Assembly (NCBI GenBank): GCA_947467385.1
Contig: CANIHJ010000004.1
Location: forward strand, 1 to 42,537
DNA length: 42,537 nt
Source of the DNA: Deltaproteobacteria bacterium
GTDB taxonomy: Bacteria > Bdellovibrionota_C > UBA2361 > OMII01
Reading direction: 5' to 3'
Translations under genes and position numbers: made by a program
Part shown: positions 33,607-42,537 of the stretch, piece after piece
Numbering within the stretch: the stretch's first letter is position 1
How the letters are laid out: every line of letters starts with the position of its first letter
The notes under the pieces: model-generated
What the model was told of the DNA's origin: nothing
Database searches by the model: none
What the model saw: the letters and a program-made list of their open reading frames with translations, nothing else

Positions 33607-35961
33607 TCACCCTTGCGGGAAGAAGAGCGCCTGAAACTTCTGGCGAACTTCCGGATCCGTCTCGTCCTGGTACCGCTGCCTGATGTAGGTGACTGCTGTC
33701 GCATCATTGATTCCGTTAAGCCTGTTGAGTGCCTCGATGCGAACCTCCTTATAGGGGCTGCTGAGCAGGTCAAGGAGAACTCCGGCTTCGAGCGAGCTTC
33801 CTCGGATTCGCACCACTTCGAATACTACACGCGGAGGGGCGTTGCTGAGCAAGACGTTAATGAACTGCGAATCGGCTATTTTCGGCTGCGCTCCCTCAGC
33901 AAGGCCGGCAAAACCTCGATTGAATTCCTGCTCTGTAAGGTAAGGCTGCAGCCCGATTGATGCCATTATCGGCAGGTAGTTCGCCCTTTCGGAAGCGCGG
34001 TTCGCCCTCACAAACTGCATGACTCCCCGGAGGTACGGATCAGAGATCGGCTTCGTCGCAAGGCCATCGAAGGCTGACAGCCGCACGTCGGGGCTCTGAG
34101 ACAAAAACATCGTCGCCAACAGCGCCTTTGAGGCCTCTGGATAATAGGAAGCGACGAGTGAGCTCACGGTATCCTGGGAGATCGAGCCGCTCAAGGCCGC
34201 AACGAGCGCCCACCGCTCACGCGACGAGAGAGCCACGCCTCCGGAGAGCACCTCCGCGAACACCCGCTGCGGCCCACTGTACGTGCCGCTCTGAAGGCCG
34301 AGGGCGGCGACGCGGCGCACCTGCGAATCTCCTTGGGTACCGAGAAGCCGCACAAGCCACGCAGTGTCAACGGCCGACAGGGGCGGGACAGCGTCGAGAA
34401 GGTCGCCCAGATAAAGCGCCCGCACCGCGGGCACAGACAGCACAGCTGCCTTTGTCGAATGCTCGCCCGCATCTGGTATGCCGCCAACATCCTTCGCTGC
34501 CGAAACAAAGATCTCCCGGAACGGATCAAAGCCTGCGCCATCGAGGGCAAGCGCGCTCGCAAGTTGAGCCGTGGGCGAGCGTCCGAGGTCATATGCCCTT
34601 CGGAGGGTCTCTGCGCGCAACGACACTGCCAGGGACGGATTGACGGCCTTGAGAGCCGGCGGCTGAACACCATCGGTCAGCGCCTTATGCTCGTCTGACG
34701 CAAACCACCCCCGCACGAGGTCAGCAGAACGGATGAGCCCCAGTCGCCTCACTCGTGCAAGTGTCCCGTTTACGACAAGTCGGCGCTCCTCCGCCGAATC
34801 GCAATCTTTAAGGAGGCGGAGGAGAGACTCATGCGCCATCGGATCATCGGAGCGGGAGAGTGTGTCGACTTTCTGCTGCAGGGTGCCCTGCACCTCGAGG
34901 AGCGTTCCGGCCACCGGACCATCTGTGCCCGAGGGAGCCGCCGAGAAGGGCAACCGGCCGAATGCGCCGAGGAATACCCCGACCAAGGCCGTCGCACCGA
35001 CTGCTGCAACCAGCGCCAGCTTGCGATTTCGGCGAGGGGCACCTTTCGCCCCGCTCGGCACTGCAACCACAGAGGACGCCTGCCGCGCCAGCGACGGACT
35101 CCTGCGCGATTCGCCTCCTGTGGCGGCAGCGGCGTCAGCCTTCATATCCATGCGGGCCTGAATGATCCAGTTCGTCAGGTCGTCGGCATCCTTCGGCCGA
35201 CATTGCGCAGAGCCACTAAGAATCGGCTCTATTACCGTTCGCATCCAGGCAGGCGCGCCAGGGATGGCGGGCAGTGCAACATCGCTGCCCTTCCCGAATG
35301 AGGGGAACGAGTTCGAGATGGAGTGTCCCAGGAAAAGCCGATAGGCCAGCATGGCAAGAGAAAAAACGTCCCCTTGCGCGGTCTCTCCCCGATCCTGCCG
35401 CTGCTCTGGCGATAGGTACGCCAGCAGTTCAGCGAGCTCAGGGTCCTCGGGAAGGGCAGCTACCTCTTCAGGCGGTAACAACAGTCCGAATCCGCCTATA
35501 AAGCGTGGCTCCCCGCCTGTCGTCATAAAGAACGAATCAAGCGAGACATCACCGCATCGCATCCCGGCGCGATGCAGCCCTGCGATAGCACGAATGCAGC
35601 CCAAGCAGCGCCGCTCAAGCTCGGCCCCCTCAAGCTTGCCTTCCAGTATGTTTCGCCCCGAAAGGAGCTTGAAGGTCGCCCAGCCGTAGCCCTCAGCATC
35701 GAGCCCGAACGAGAGCAGCGATGGCTGCGATCCCGCGCGCGCGATATCGGCCGCACGACGAAGGAACTGGTCGATGTAGGGCTCCCTGAGCGGCCAACGA
35801 GATATCCAGAGCCCAAGCGAGAGGCGGCTGCGCCTCTCAATCGCCTTGAAGGCCTGGCCGGAAATAGACGCGGTGATGCGGGACTCCAGCGCAAAGCCTT
35901 CCCTTATAGGAACCTGGGAATCCTGGCGCTTGGTCTCCCCTTCGGTCGTCTCCAGACTCAT
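33607..35961 (-). CDS. membrane-anchored pseudokinase with HEAT-like periplasmic repeats
   Basis: 784 residues from the ATG at 35961, with AGGAG 7 nt upstream; an earlier ATG (36027) overlaps sctV. Residues about 20-270 have the eukaryotic-type Ser/Thr kinase fold: an LHRAGMRCGDVSLDSFF catalytic-loop region, the SPEQR activation-segment end (184-188) and GDVFSLAMLAYRLFLG. The key residues are degenerate: no VAIK-type Lys is visible, HRD reads CGD (136-138), the Asn is Ser, and DFG reads GFG (157-159). It should therefore not phosphorylate in the usual way. One membrane helix (about 313-335) is followed by about 440 residues of helical repeats outside the cytoplasm, the last ones HEAT-like (EVRIEALNRLNGI). 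Placed 10 bp after sctV, so probably part of that operon. A scaffold or sensing role for the export machine is inference. Confidence 0.8.
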   Translation of the reverse strand: MSLETTEGETKRQDSQVPIREGFALESRITASISGQAFKAIERRSRLSLGLWISRWPLREPYIDQFLRRAADIARAGSQPSLLSFGLDAEGYGWATFKLLSGRNILEGKLEGAELERRCLGCIRAIAGLHRAGMRCGDVSLDSFFMTTGGEPRFIGGFGLLLPPEEVAALPEDPELAELLAYLSPEQRQDRGETAQGDVFSLAMLAYRLFLGHSISNSFPSFGKGSDVALPAIPGAPAWMRTVIEPILSGSAQCRPKDADDLTNWIIQARMDMKADAAAATGGESRRSPSLARQASSVVAVPSGAKGAPRRNRKLALVAAVGATALVGVFLGAFGRLPFSAAPSGTDGPVAGTLLEVQGTLQQKVDTLSRSDDPMAHESLLRLLKDCDSAEERRLVVNGTLARVRRLGLIRSADLVRGWFASDEHKALTDGVQPPALKAVNPSLAVSLRAETLRRAYDLGRSPTAQLASALALDGAGFDPFREIFVSAAKDVGGIPDAGEHSTKAAVLSVPAVRALYLGDLLDAVPPLSAVDTAWLVRLLGTQGDSQVRRVAALGLQSGTYSGPQRVFAEVLSGGVALSSRERWALVAALSGSISQDTVSSLVASYYPEASKALLATMFLSQSPDVRLSAFDGLATKPISDPYLRGVMQFVRANRASERANYLPIMASIGLQPYLTEQEFNRGFAGLAEGAQPKIADSQFINVLLSNAPPRVVFEVVRIRGSSLEAGVLLDLLSSPYKEVRIEALNRLNGINDATAVTYIRQRYQDETDPEVRQKFQALFFPQG

Positions 35962-35971
35962 GCGCTCGCTC

Positions 35972-38095
35972 CTACCGTGATACCAAGCCCCATATTCCGA
36001 CCTGCTCGACGGGGATTCCCGGCTCAAGCTCGCCGAAGGTAAGGACGAACAGCCTCTTGGCGGTGCTGCGGGTCAGCGAGAGCACCTTGCGCTTGACATC
36101 GTCGGAGCACAGTATCGCCACCGGAAACACGCCGTGATCGAGCGCGGGCTTGAGCACCGCGTGGAGGCCATTACAAACGGAGTCGTACACCTCGTCCTCA
36201 AGCGCCAGCGTTATCGACCGGCTCTCAAGCTCAGCCTCCTGGAGCGCTTGCTCAACGTCCTCAGAAACCGTGATAACGCGCAGTGCGCGGGCACCCCCGA
36301 TAAAGCGCCGAAGCACTTGTCGTCGGCGCGCGGCGCGGATGTGATCTACGACAGCTGCAGCATCGACCGTATTCTCGTTGTCGAGCGTCACGCCGGATGC
36401 TGAGCAGAAGGAGGCCACCCCCTCCGCAACGGCGCGGAAGTCCCGAACACTCAGCCCCTGCCGGATCAGCTCCTGCAGGATTTCGGTTAGCTTCGGCACC
36501 GAAACGAACTCCCGCCCGAAACCCTCTCCGATGAGGCCAGGGTGGCGCTTCTCCACCTGCCGCAAGAGCGAGTGCACATCGGTAGCCGAGATGAACTCCT
36601 CGGGGTGCTGCAGAGCGAATCCCGCTATCTTGAGCCCGATGAACTCAAAAAAGTCATAGCTTCGTATTGATGCCGCATCGAGCATCCTCCTTACTCGGGG
36701 AGAATAGCTCGTCCAGAATACTTGGTGCCCAGAGATCGGGTGCTCCTCGCGCTCAAGCACATTGAGCCCAAGAATCGGGGCCTGCGAGCTCGATATCTCG
36801 ACGAGAAGGGCATCAGGCAGAACCCTCCCCGAGAACATCTCAATGCCACCATGCGTGACCCGGTACGAAGAGGACGCTCCAAGGTCGTCGCTCTCGACGC
36901 GTATATTCGGTAGGTGAAGCCCAACGTCTCCGTAGAGGGAGCCACGGAATCCGGTCCACCACGACACGTAGCGCGGCACGGAAGCCCGGTACGACTTAAA
37001 GAGCACAGCGCTGTCGAGCCCGATAACCAGGTCGTCGCCATCCGCCGCCGAGTCGCTTCGGCTCGACTGGGAGGCCGGCAGGCCAACCATCCCGCCGTAC
37101 TCGTTCGCATGCGCAAGCTCTGGATTGGCCCGCTGCTTCCTGAGAAGCAAGAGCCCAGACAGGCCAGCGACCACCGACACGGCCAAGAAGGGAAGTGTGG
37201 GTATTCCCGGCAGGAGAGAAAAAAGAAGCAGAATGCCCGCCGTGACGAGAAGGGCCGCCGGCTGCGAGAAAAGCTGGAGCCTCAGATCCGAGCCTAGGCT
37301 CGACGACTCCGACGAGGAAACACGGGTCACGATGATGCCGGCGCAGATCGAGGTCAAGAGGCCTGGTATCTGGGTCACGAGCCCATCGCCCACCGTCAGC
37401 ACTGTGTACTGGTCCACAGCCTCTGCAACGGAGAGCCCCCCGGATATCCCCATGAAGATTCCGCCGCAGATGTTCACGAGGATGATAAAGAGACCAGCTA
37501 TGGCGTCGCCCTGCACGAACTTCATCGCACCGTCCATCGAGCCATAGAGCTGCGACTCGCGCCGCAGTTCATCGCGCTTTTTGCGAGCCTCTTCGGCGGA
37601 GAGCAGCCCTGATCGGACGTCGTTGTCGATCACCATCTGCTTGCCCGGAAGGGCGTCGAGGGCGAATCGTGCAGCAACCTCCGAAACGCGCGTTGCGCCC
37701 TTTGAGATTACGATAAAGTTCACGACCGTGACGATCGTAAAGATGATGACTCCGACCAGCACCTCCCCACGGATGAGGAAGGTGCCAAAGGACTCGATGA
37801 CCCGACCTGCATCCCCCTGGCTCAGGATAAGGCGCGACGAGGCTACGTTCAGTCCAAGGCGAAACAGGGTGCTTAAGAGCAAAATCGTCGGGAACGTGAA
37901 GAGCGCCGCGGAATTCGCGACGTAGAGACCCACGAGGAGAAGCAGAATTGAGAAGGAGAGGTTAACGACCAGCAGGACATCGAGAAGCTGGGTCGGAAGT
38001 GGGACGATAAGCATCGCTGCTATCGCGACCACGAAAGCCATGAGCACGAAATCCGAGTATCGTATCCGGCCCTGCACCTGGTACCCCTTTACCAT
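35972..38095 (-). CDS. sctV: type III secretion export-gate protein, SctV/FlhA family
   Basis: 707 residues. N-terminal half has about eight membrane helices; the C-terminal half is the cytoplasmic domain that forms the nonameric export gate. The FHIPEP signature is at about 136-159 (RVSEVAARFALDALPGKQ). The following RRESQLYGSMDGAMKFVQGD resembles injectisome SctV (YscV/LcrD) more than flagellar FlhA. A long linker (about 330-360) precedes the cytoplasmic domain. It starts 31 bp after tadC, in the same direction, and is followed 10 bp later by the pseudokinase. No other type III gene is within the window. Because motAB occur elsewhere in the window, a flagellar FlhA identity is not fully excluded. 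Confidence 0.85.
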   Translation of the reverse strand: MVKGYQVQGRIRYSDFVLMAFVVAIAAMLIVPLPTQLLDVLLVVNLSFSILLLLVGLYVANSAALFTFPTILLLSTLFRLGLNVASSRLILSQGDAGRVIESFGTFLIRGEVLVGVIIFTIVTVVNFIVISKGATRVSEVAARFALDALPGKQMVIDNDVRSGLLSAEEARKKRDELRRESQLYGSMDGAMKFVQGDAIAGLFIILVNICGGIFMGISGGLSVAEAVDQYTVLTVGDGLVTQIPGLLTSICAGIIVTRVSSSESSSLGSDLRLQLFSQPAALLVTAGILLLFSLLPGIPTLPFLAVSVVAGLSGLLLLRKQRANPELAHANEYGGMVGLPASQSSRSDSAADGDDLVIGLDSAVLFKSYRASVPRYVSWWTGFRGSLYGDVGLHLPNIRVESDDLGASSSYRVTHGGIEMFSGRVLPDALLVEISSSQAPILGLNVLEREEHPISGHQVFWTSYSPRVRRMLDAASIRSYDFFEFIGLKIAGFALQHPEEFISATDVHSLLRQVEKRHPGLIGEGFGREFVSVPKLTEILQELIRQGLSVRDFRAVAEGVASFCSASGVTLDNENTVDAAAVVDHIRAARRRQVLRRFIGGARALRVITVSEDVEQALQEAELESRSITLALEDEVYDSVCNGLHAVLKPALDHGVFPVAILCSDDVKRKVLSLTRSTAKRLFVLTFGELEPGIPVEQVGIWGLVSR

Positions 38096-38126
38096 CGTCG
38101 TCTCATCCTAGCCCTAATCCGCCCGA

Positions 38127-39047
38127 TCACATAGCCGTCATAATCTGGATGCCGAACCCAATCAGCAAGATGATAAGATAGCCGAAAAATACGAGCGCCA
38201 CCGGCGCCGTTGCGGCCAGCTCCAAATTCTTGATCTTCGCCTCGATTTGGCCCTCCCGCTGCGTTCCAATGCTATCTGCAAGATCCTGCAGCTGTTTTGA
38301 GATCTCGCCGCCGAACTTGGCCACCTGCGCGAGCGCCATGAACGCATGCTTGAGATCGTGCTGTCCCGAAAGCTGCCCAACCTCCTTGAGCGCCTCTTCG
38401 AGCCCCACTCCTGACTTGATGTGATACTGGGCGTAGCGCAGGAGCTCTGTGACAGGATTGTGCGTGTCCCGCTCATCCGCCATCTGGACGATGCGGACCA
38501 GGCACGGGCCGATATCGAGCGAGCTGCTCACCCCGATGGCCACCTGCTCTATGACGAGCGGGAGGAAAAAGAGAATATCCTCGTTCCGCCGGGCTATCCT
38601 GCGGTCGAGCACCTTAATCGGCACATAGAGCCCGAGGATCACGCCAAATACGAGGCCAAGCAGCATGCCGTCCACGGCGCCTATGCCGCGCCCAACAACC
38701 GCAAAGACGAGCGTAAAGATGATGGGGCAGAGCACCTGCAACCGCTTGTAGTCAGCCTTCTGCTTGCTTGAGAAGATGCCCGCACGAAAGAGCCTCTCGG
38801 CAGCGGTTGGCTCGGCGCCCTTTTTCTTCTCCTTGACGACGCTCTGTCGCAGCTTCTCGAGCTCCTCACCGCTCTCGTCTCCCGCTATGCGCTCACGCAG
38901 CTCGGCCATAGATGCCGATAGCTCCTCAGCATTCATAAGGCTGCGAAGCTGGCCCCTTCGACTTCCCCGGCTGGGGCGAAAAAGCAGCACGAGGAGCACA
39001 ATTGCCATCGCTCCTGCCAGAATCGGGATGAGATAATCAGGACTCAT
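38127..39047 (-). CDS. tadC: Tad pilus inner-membrane platform protein TadC
   Basis: 306 residues with three to four membrane helices and a type II secretion F (T2SSF) domain (about 165-290). The conserved helix near GGEISKQLQDLADS and a C-terminal helix pair with LIILLIGFGIQIMTAM are typical. With TadB it forms the platform on which the TadA ATPase acts. Lies 4 bp after tadB. Confidence 0.9.
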   Translation of the reverse strand: MSPDYLIPILAGAMAIVLLVLLFRPSRGSRRGQLRSLMNAEELSASMAELRERIAGDESGEELEKLRQSVVKEKKKGAEPTAAERLFRAGIFSSKQKADYKRLQVLCPIIFTLVFAVVGRGIGAVDGMLLGLVFGVILGLYVPIKVLDRRIARRNEDILFFLPLVIEQVAIGVSSSLDIGPCLVRIVQMADERDTHNPVTELLRYAQYHIKSGVGLEEALKEVGQLSGQHDLKHAFMALAQVAKFGGEISKQLQDLADSIGTQREGQIEAKIKNLELAATAPVALVFFGYLIILLIGFGIQIMTAM

Positions 39048-39051
39048 ACGC

Positions 39052-40032
39052 TTACACCCGAAGCTTCGTCACTTGCCTAACCCAAAATATGCCAAGAATA
39101 ATTGCCGTTATTCCCGCCTGGCAGACCATGCGCCCATCAGGATGCTTCCACGCCCCTGTTACCGCCTCTGGCCATATCGTGTAAAGATAGAGCTCCATGG
39201 CGCCAAGCACGCCCAGGATGAACCAGATAGAGCCGCGCTGCATGCCGACAGCCGCGTTCGCGGACTGGCGGAAGTACTGCCGGCGCCGCACCTGTTTGGC
39301 CAATCGGTCGAGGGTGTCCGAGAGGTTTCCACCAACACGACGGCTGAGGATCAGGGCCTGAACGAACAGCTCGATCTCCGGGTGGTAGATGTCCTCGCCG
39401 AAAGAGCCGATCGAGCGCTCTTCCGAGACGCCCATGCGTAGTCGCTCAAGCATGAGGTCCACCTCCATCTTTACCAGTGACTCGTCTTCCAGCCCGCTCG
39501 CCGCCGCTTGCAGCGCCTGGATCGGATTGAGGCCGATTCTCAGCATCCCCACGAGCGAGAGAAGGAATTGCGGAAAGTCCATGTCAAACTTCTTGAAGCG
39601 GCTGTCGATCCGCCTGTTGATCACCCAGTTAATCAACAGTGGACCAGAGAGTAGCGCTATCATCTGCAGCACGGTGTCAAAGTACAGCCGGACGACGAGA
39701 AAGAGGGTTAGGCTCGTCGCTATCTGCGCGAGGCTGAAGGCGTATGGGGGTATGTTCGAGAGCTGCGCAAATTTGAGGCGCTTCCTGATCGTAAGCTGGG
39801 TATCCGCAACCTTCTCAACGGCCATCTCCTGCGCCGCGGTATCAGCTATGGATACTTGAGGGCCATCGTCGTCCGAGTCCTCGCGCTGTAGGTCCGCCAA
39901 GGCCTTCATCTGCTGCCGAAGATGCATCGGCGATACGGCCCGCCCGGTGACGGGCAGTCGCATGACCAGCAGCACAATAAGCAGGCAGGCCGTTACGGCA
40001 GCCAGTATGGCGACGATCGACAGGGGCGTCAT
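39052..40032 (-). CDS. tadB: Tad pilus inner-membrane platform protein TadB
   Basis: 326 residues. One N-terminal helix, a cytoplasmic segment, two central helices, the T2SSF domain with EIELFVQALILSRRVGGNLSDTL, and two C-terminal helices. The ATG is one base after the cpaF stop codon, behind a GGGGGG-containing ribosome binding site, so it is translationally coupled to cpaF. Confidence 0.9.
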   Translation of the reverse strand: MTPLSIVAILAAVTACLLIVLLVMRLPVTGRAVSPMHLRQQMKALADLQREDSDDDGPQVSIADTAAQEMAVEKVADTQLTIRKRLKFAQLSNIPPYAFSLAQIATSLTLFLVVRLYFDTVLQMIALLSGPLLINWVINRRIDSRFKKFDMDFPQFLLSLVGMLRIGLNPIQALQAAASGLEDESLVKMEVDLMLERLRMGVSEERSIGSFGEDIYHPEIELFVQALILSRRVGGNLSDTLDRLAKQVRRRQYFRQSANAAVGMQRGSIWFILGVLGAMELYLYTIWPEAVTGAWKHPDGRMVCQAGITAIILGIFWVRQVTKLRV

Positions 40033-40033
40033 G

Positions 40034-41548
40034 TCATCCCCCCTTCCCCGAAGGCCTGACGAGCGGAGAGAGAGTTATCTCCTGCGGCGAGTCTCCGAGG
40101 TGGATTCCTTCCGCCTTGAGCTGCTCGTCGAAGTTGCTAGTCCAGGAGTCGACTCGCCACACCGGCTTCGCCCCCTGCTTGATGAGGGAGAACATCGGCC
40201 GCACCTGAATCGTGCCCTCCACGAAGTGCCCAACTTCTATGATCTCGGCGATGCGCGGCTTGCCGGTGCTCTTTTCCCGGATGAGCCACACTATCGAGTC
40301 AACGGCGAGGGCGATCTGCTGCCGGATTATGTCGATGGACACCGACTTCTGCGCCCGGCCGAGCAGGCTCTCTAGCCGCACGAGGGTCTCGCGTGCGTTT
40401 CGGGCATGCACCGTTGTCATTCCCACATGCCCGGTCTGGGCGCTTTCCAGAAACGCCTCGGCAGCGAAGGGAGTTCGCATCTCGCCCAGAATAACCCGGG
40501 TGGGGGTCATTCGTAGGGTCGTCTTGATGTGCTCCTGGAGCGTCACTTCTCCAACGCCCTCAGCATTCGGCGCGCGGGAAACGAGCGAGCGGAAGTACGG
40601 GTGCTGAAAGTTAAGCTCGGGCGTGTCTTCGACAGCAACAATCGACTCGCTGGGGCCAAACTGCGTTGCGAGGCACTTGATGAGGGTCGTCTTCCCGGTG
40701 CCGGTCTCGCCGGCTACGATCATTGTCGCGAGCCCGCTGCGCACGAGGCACGCGAGATAGTTAACGATGAGGGGCGGAGCCACCTGGTACGAAACTATAT
40801 TCTCGAGGCTCACCTCGCTGATGCGGGGCACACGGATGCAGAGAAGAGGGCCCCTCTGACCGCATACGCTTTCATGCACAGCGCAGAGGCGCACGCCGTT
40901 CGGAAACGATGCGTCAACGGTGTGCTGCTGGGTTGTGAGCGACTTTCCGAGCCGCAGCAGGAGGCGGTCGATGAAGGTCGTATACGACTGCGGGTTGGGC
41001 CAGCTCAAGCCGGTTGTTTCGCTTATTTTGCCCCGCTGGAGCACCACGGTCCTATAGTCATAGACATGGATGTCGGTGACTTCCATGTTGTCCATGAGGG
41101 GCTGCAGCACGCCCCATCCGACGAGGTCCTTCTGCAAGTGAATGATGATGTTGACCCGCTCGATGTCATCAAGGGGCTCGCCGCGCTTGCGAATGACGCG
41201 ATCAACGGCTTGGGCGATCACACCCTCAGTCGCCTGGGCGGTCGTCATCTGCTGCTGAAGGGTCAGGTCGCTTCCAAGCTCACGCCTCGCCTCGCGCATG
41301 ATCGTGGAGGCCACTGCCGACATCTCTTGAGTTTTGGCTGTTGCTGCACGAACCTGGTGAGGGTTAACGCCCTGGCCCCCTGATCCCTCCGGCGGTGGCG
41401 GCGGCGACTTTGGCTTGGCTGAAGCCGGCTGTGACGCCTCCTCCGGGCTTTGCCCCTCCGGCTTTTCAAGCGATCCACGGCCATGAGCCGAGCGCGTTGA
41501 GAATAGGTTGAGCAACCCTTCCTTTTCGTCCTTTCCTGAGCCTGCCAT
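40034..41548 (-). CDS. cpaF: Tad pilus assembly ATPase CpaF/TadA
   Basis: 504 residues from the ATG at 41548; the GTG six codons earlier is part of the GGAGGAG ribosome binding site. A Pro/Ala-rich N-terminal tail (about 20-65) comes before the globular part. The ATPase domain has Walker A GETGTGKTTL, an Asp box (VAVEDTPELNF), Walker B region RVILGEMRT and the His box MTTVHARNARETL, characteristic of the CpaF/TadA branch of secretion ATPases. It powers Flp pilus assembly at the inner membrane. Confidence 0.95.
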   Translation of the reverse strand: MAGSGKDEKEGLLNLFSTRSAHGRGSLEKPEGQSPEEASQPASAKPKSPPPPPEGSGGQGVNPHQVRAATAKTQEMSAVASTIMREARRELGSDLTLQQQMTTAQATEGVIAQAVDRVIRKRGEPLDDIERVNIIIHLQKDLVGWGVLQPLMDNMEVTDIHVYDYRTVVLQRGKISETTGLSWPNPQSYTTFIDRLLLRLGKSLTTQQHTVDASFPNGVRLCAVHESVCGQRGPLLCIRVPRISEVSLENIVSYQVAPPLIVNYLACLVRSGLATMIVAGETGTGKTTLIKCLATQFGPSESIVAVEDTPELNFQHPYFRSLVSRAPNAEGVGEVTLQEHIKTTLRMTPTRVILGEMRTPFAAEAFLESAQTGHVGMTTVHARNARETLVRLESLLGRAQKSVSIDIIRQQIALAVDSIVWLIREKSTGKPRIAEIIEVGHFVEGTIQVRPMFSLIKQGAKPVWRVDSWTSNFDEQLKAEGIHLGDSPQEITLSPLVRPSGKGG

Positions 41549-41709
41549 AGAAAGATTCTCCTCCACATGCAGCCATCACGCGCATGCAGATTTTAGGGCC
41601 GATCCCTCATGGAACAGCCGGGCTAGAGGCGACTCTTTTGCCCCTTACCTCTTCAGATGGAGAATCGGCCGATCAGCTCTAGAGGCTGAGTAAATTCCGC
41701 GTTTTTGTT

Positions 41710-41766
41710 AAAAAAAACTCCTAGAGACCAGCGCGAGAGGCAAACGCCAGTTTGGCGAGGCTGGCG
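41710..41766 (-). terminator. possible terminator after cpaB
   Basis: CGCCAG and CTGGCG pair over 6 bp around a 10 nt loop (41745-41766), starting 20 bp after the cpaB stop, with a run of eight T on the minus strand at 41710-41717. The gap between stem and T run is long, so activity may be partial. If active it separates cpaB from cpaF. Confidence 0.35.
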
Positions 41767-41785
41767 GACAGGATGCAAGCCTTAT

Positions 41786-42537
41786 TTATTTCTTGGACGC
41801 CAGCGCAGCAGCTTGTGCAGCCGCCTCCTCAGGGGAAACCAGCTTGCCCCCGATAATCAAGAACTCCTTGCCACCGACCTTGACCCGGCCTTCCGACTGA
41901 AGCTCCTTCGGGCCGGATTTGGCAGCGATGCCTACGATCGACTCAATCCCAACGGTCGTGTTCTGCGGCGACTCAACCGTGTCCTCGTCGCCACGGAGCG
42001 CAAGGCTCAACGAGCCCGCATTCGACGCAAGCTGAATCTTAGCCGCATCCGCGCCCGAGACCATCACCGTTACCGTTGTTTGGTCGGTCGGATTCTCTGG
42101 TGGCGCTCCCGGGTCTGAGGTGGTGCTGCGCGAGGCCGAAAGCACCTTTGCGTTCTGCACTATCATGGTAAGCGACGGCTTCTCGCTCTTGGCGGGAGAT
42201 AGCAGGATGTCCACCTTTGCGCCTGCGCGCGCCCAGCCCTCAACGCTCGTCGTTGAATCAACCGCTAACGTTACTGCCCGAAATCCATCAGGGATCTTGG
42301 CCTGAATCTGGTTTAGCGGTGGGTTGGAGGTGATGTAGTCGAGAAGCACCGGCTCCCCCGCAGCAATAAACGACGCCGCGTAGGCCCCCTTCAGTTGCTC
42401 AAAGCCCGTGATGACGTTTGCGCTGCCACCGATAATAGCCCGCGTCTCTTTGCGGAATAGCGAGGGATCGAGCTGCGTGCCGACCTCGATCTTCTCAATC
42501 GGGACGAGGACATCCAGTGTTTCTGAGGGGTTTTGCG
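41786..42537 (-). CDS. cpaB: Flp pilus assembly protein CpaB/RcpC (5' end beyond the window)
   Basis: About 249 codons are visible and the frame is still open at the window edge. The region with LDVLVPIEKIEVGTQLDP begins the SAF-like domain. VTLAVDSTTSVEGWARAGAKVDILLS and VQNAKVLSA follow the usual CpaB pattern, in which the protein occupies the periplasm with the secretin. The tail ends in an Ala-rich AAAQAAALASKK. A shorter call from the GTG at 42349 would miss the SAF domain. Followed 237 bp later by cpaF, without the secretin and TadZ genes that often lie between. Confidence 0.85.
   Translation of the reverse strand, partial: QNPSETLDVLVPIEKIEVGTQLDPSLFRKETRAIIGGSANVITGFEQLKGAYAASFIAAGEPVLLDYITSNPPLNQIQAKIPDGFRAVTLAVDSTTSVEGWARAGAKVDILLSPAKSEKPSLTMIVQNAKVLSASRSTTSDPGAPPENPTDQTTVTVMVSGADAAKIQLASNAGSLSLALRGDEDTVESPQNTTVGIESIVGIAAKSGPKELQSEGRVKVGGKEFLIIGGKLVSPEEAAAQAAALASKK

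Overview
The window reads as a chromosomal segment of a GC-rich Gram-negative bacterium. Evidence for this: many lipobox signal peptides around a signal peptidase II gene, an OmpA-like peptidoglycan anchor, Tad pilus assembly genes, a type III secretion export-gate protein, and the order tig-clpP-clpX-lon. Marker content fits a deltaproteobacterial or Bdellovibrionota-like lineage, but no gene fixes the taxon and no rRNA is present.

Layout. 1-2097: a secreted right-handed beta-helix protein gene bracketed by two direct copies of a 112-113 bp element with 18 bp inverted ends. 2098-8561: pheST on the minus strand (PheT lacks its usual N-terminal tRNA-binding OB domain), a TetA-like MFS pump, a small hypothetical gene, and an unusual protein made of a lone helicase C-terminal domain, an Arg/Asp/Gly-rich tail and a DbpA-type RNA-binding domain. 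8987-13123: envelope lipoprotein cluster (WD40-like, lspA, short coiled coil, glycine zipper plus TPR, OmpA-like). 13136-16390: a first clpX, a small conserved-looking gene, plsY and rpe. 16620-20979: an EF-hand-like protein, motA and motB with a flagellar-type promoter candidate, a DUF423 membrane protein and a cell-surface lipoprotein. 21087-25344: orphan Dam methylase, sparse region with small exported proteins, and an OafA-type acyltransferase with an SGNH domain.

25558-26263 is a structured RNA locus: three 102 bp tandem repeats, an intact tRNA-Val(UAC), a hairpin-rich spacer, then an exact copy of the first 46 nt of the same tRNA next to a good promoter. 26282-32601 is the proteostasis block lon, clpX (second copy), clpP, tig. 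tRNA-Leu(UAG) follows.

33048-42537 (minus strand) is the most unusual region. A Tad pilus block (cpaB, cpaF/tadA, tadB, tadC) runs directly into a SctV/FlhA-family type III export gate, then a membrane-anchored pseudokinase with HEAT-like periplasmic repeats, then a thioredoxin-fold lipoprotein whose active site is WCxxS. The tight spacing suggests one operon joining parts of two secretion systems. It is the best candidate here for an undescribed system; the functional link is inferred from gene order only.
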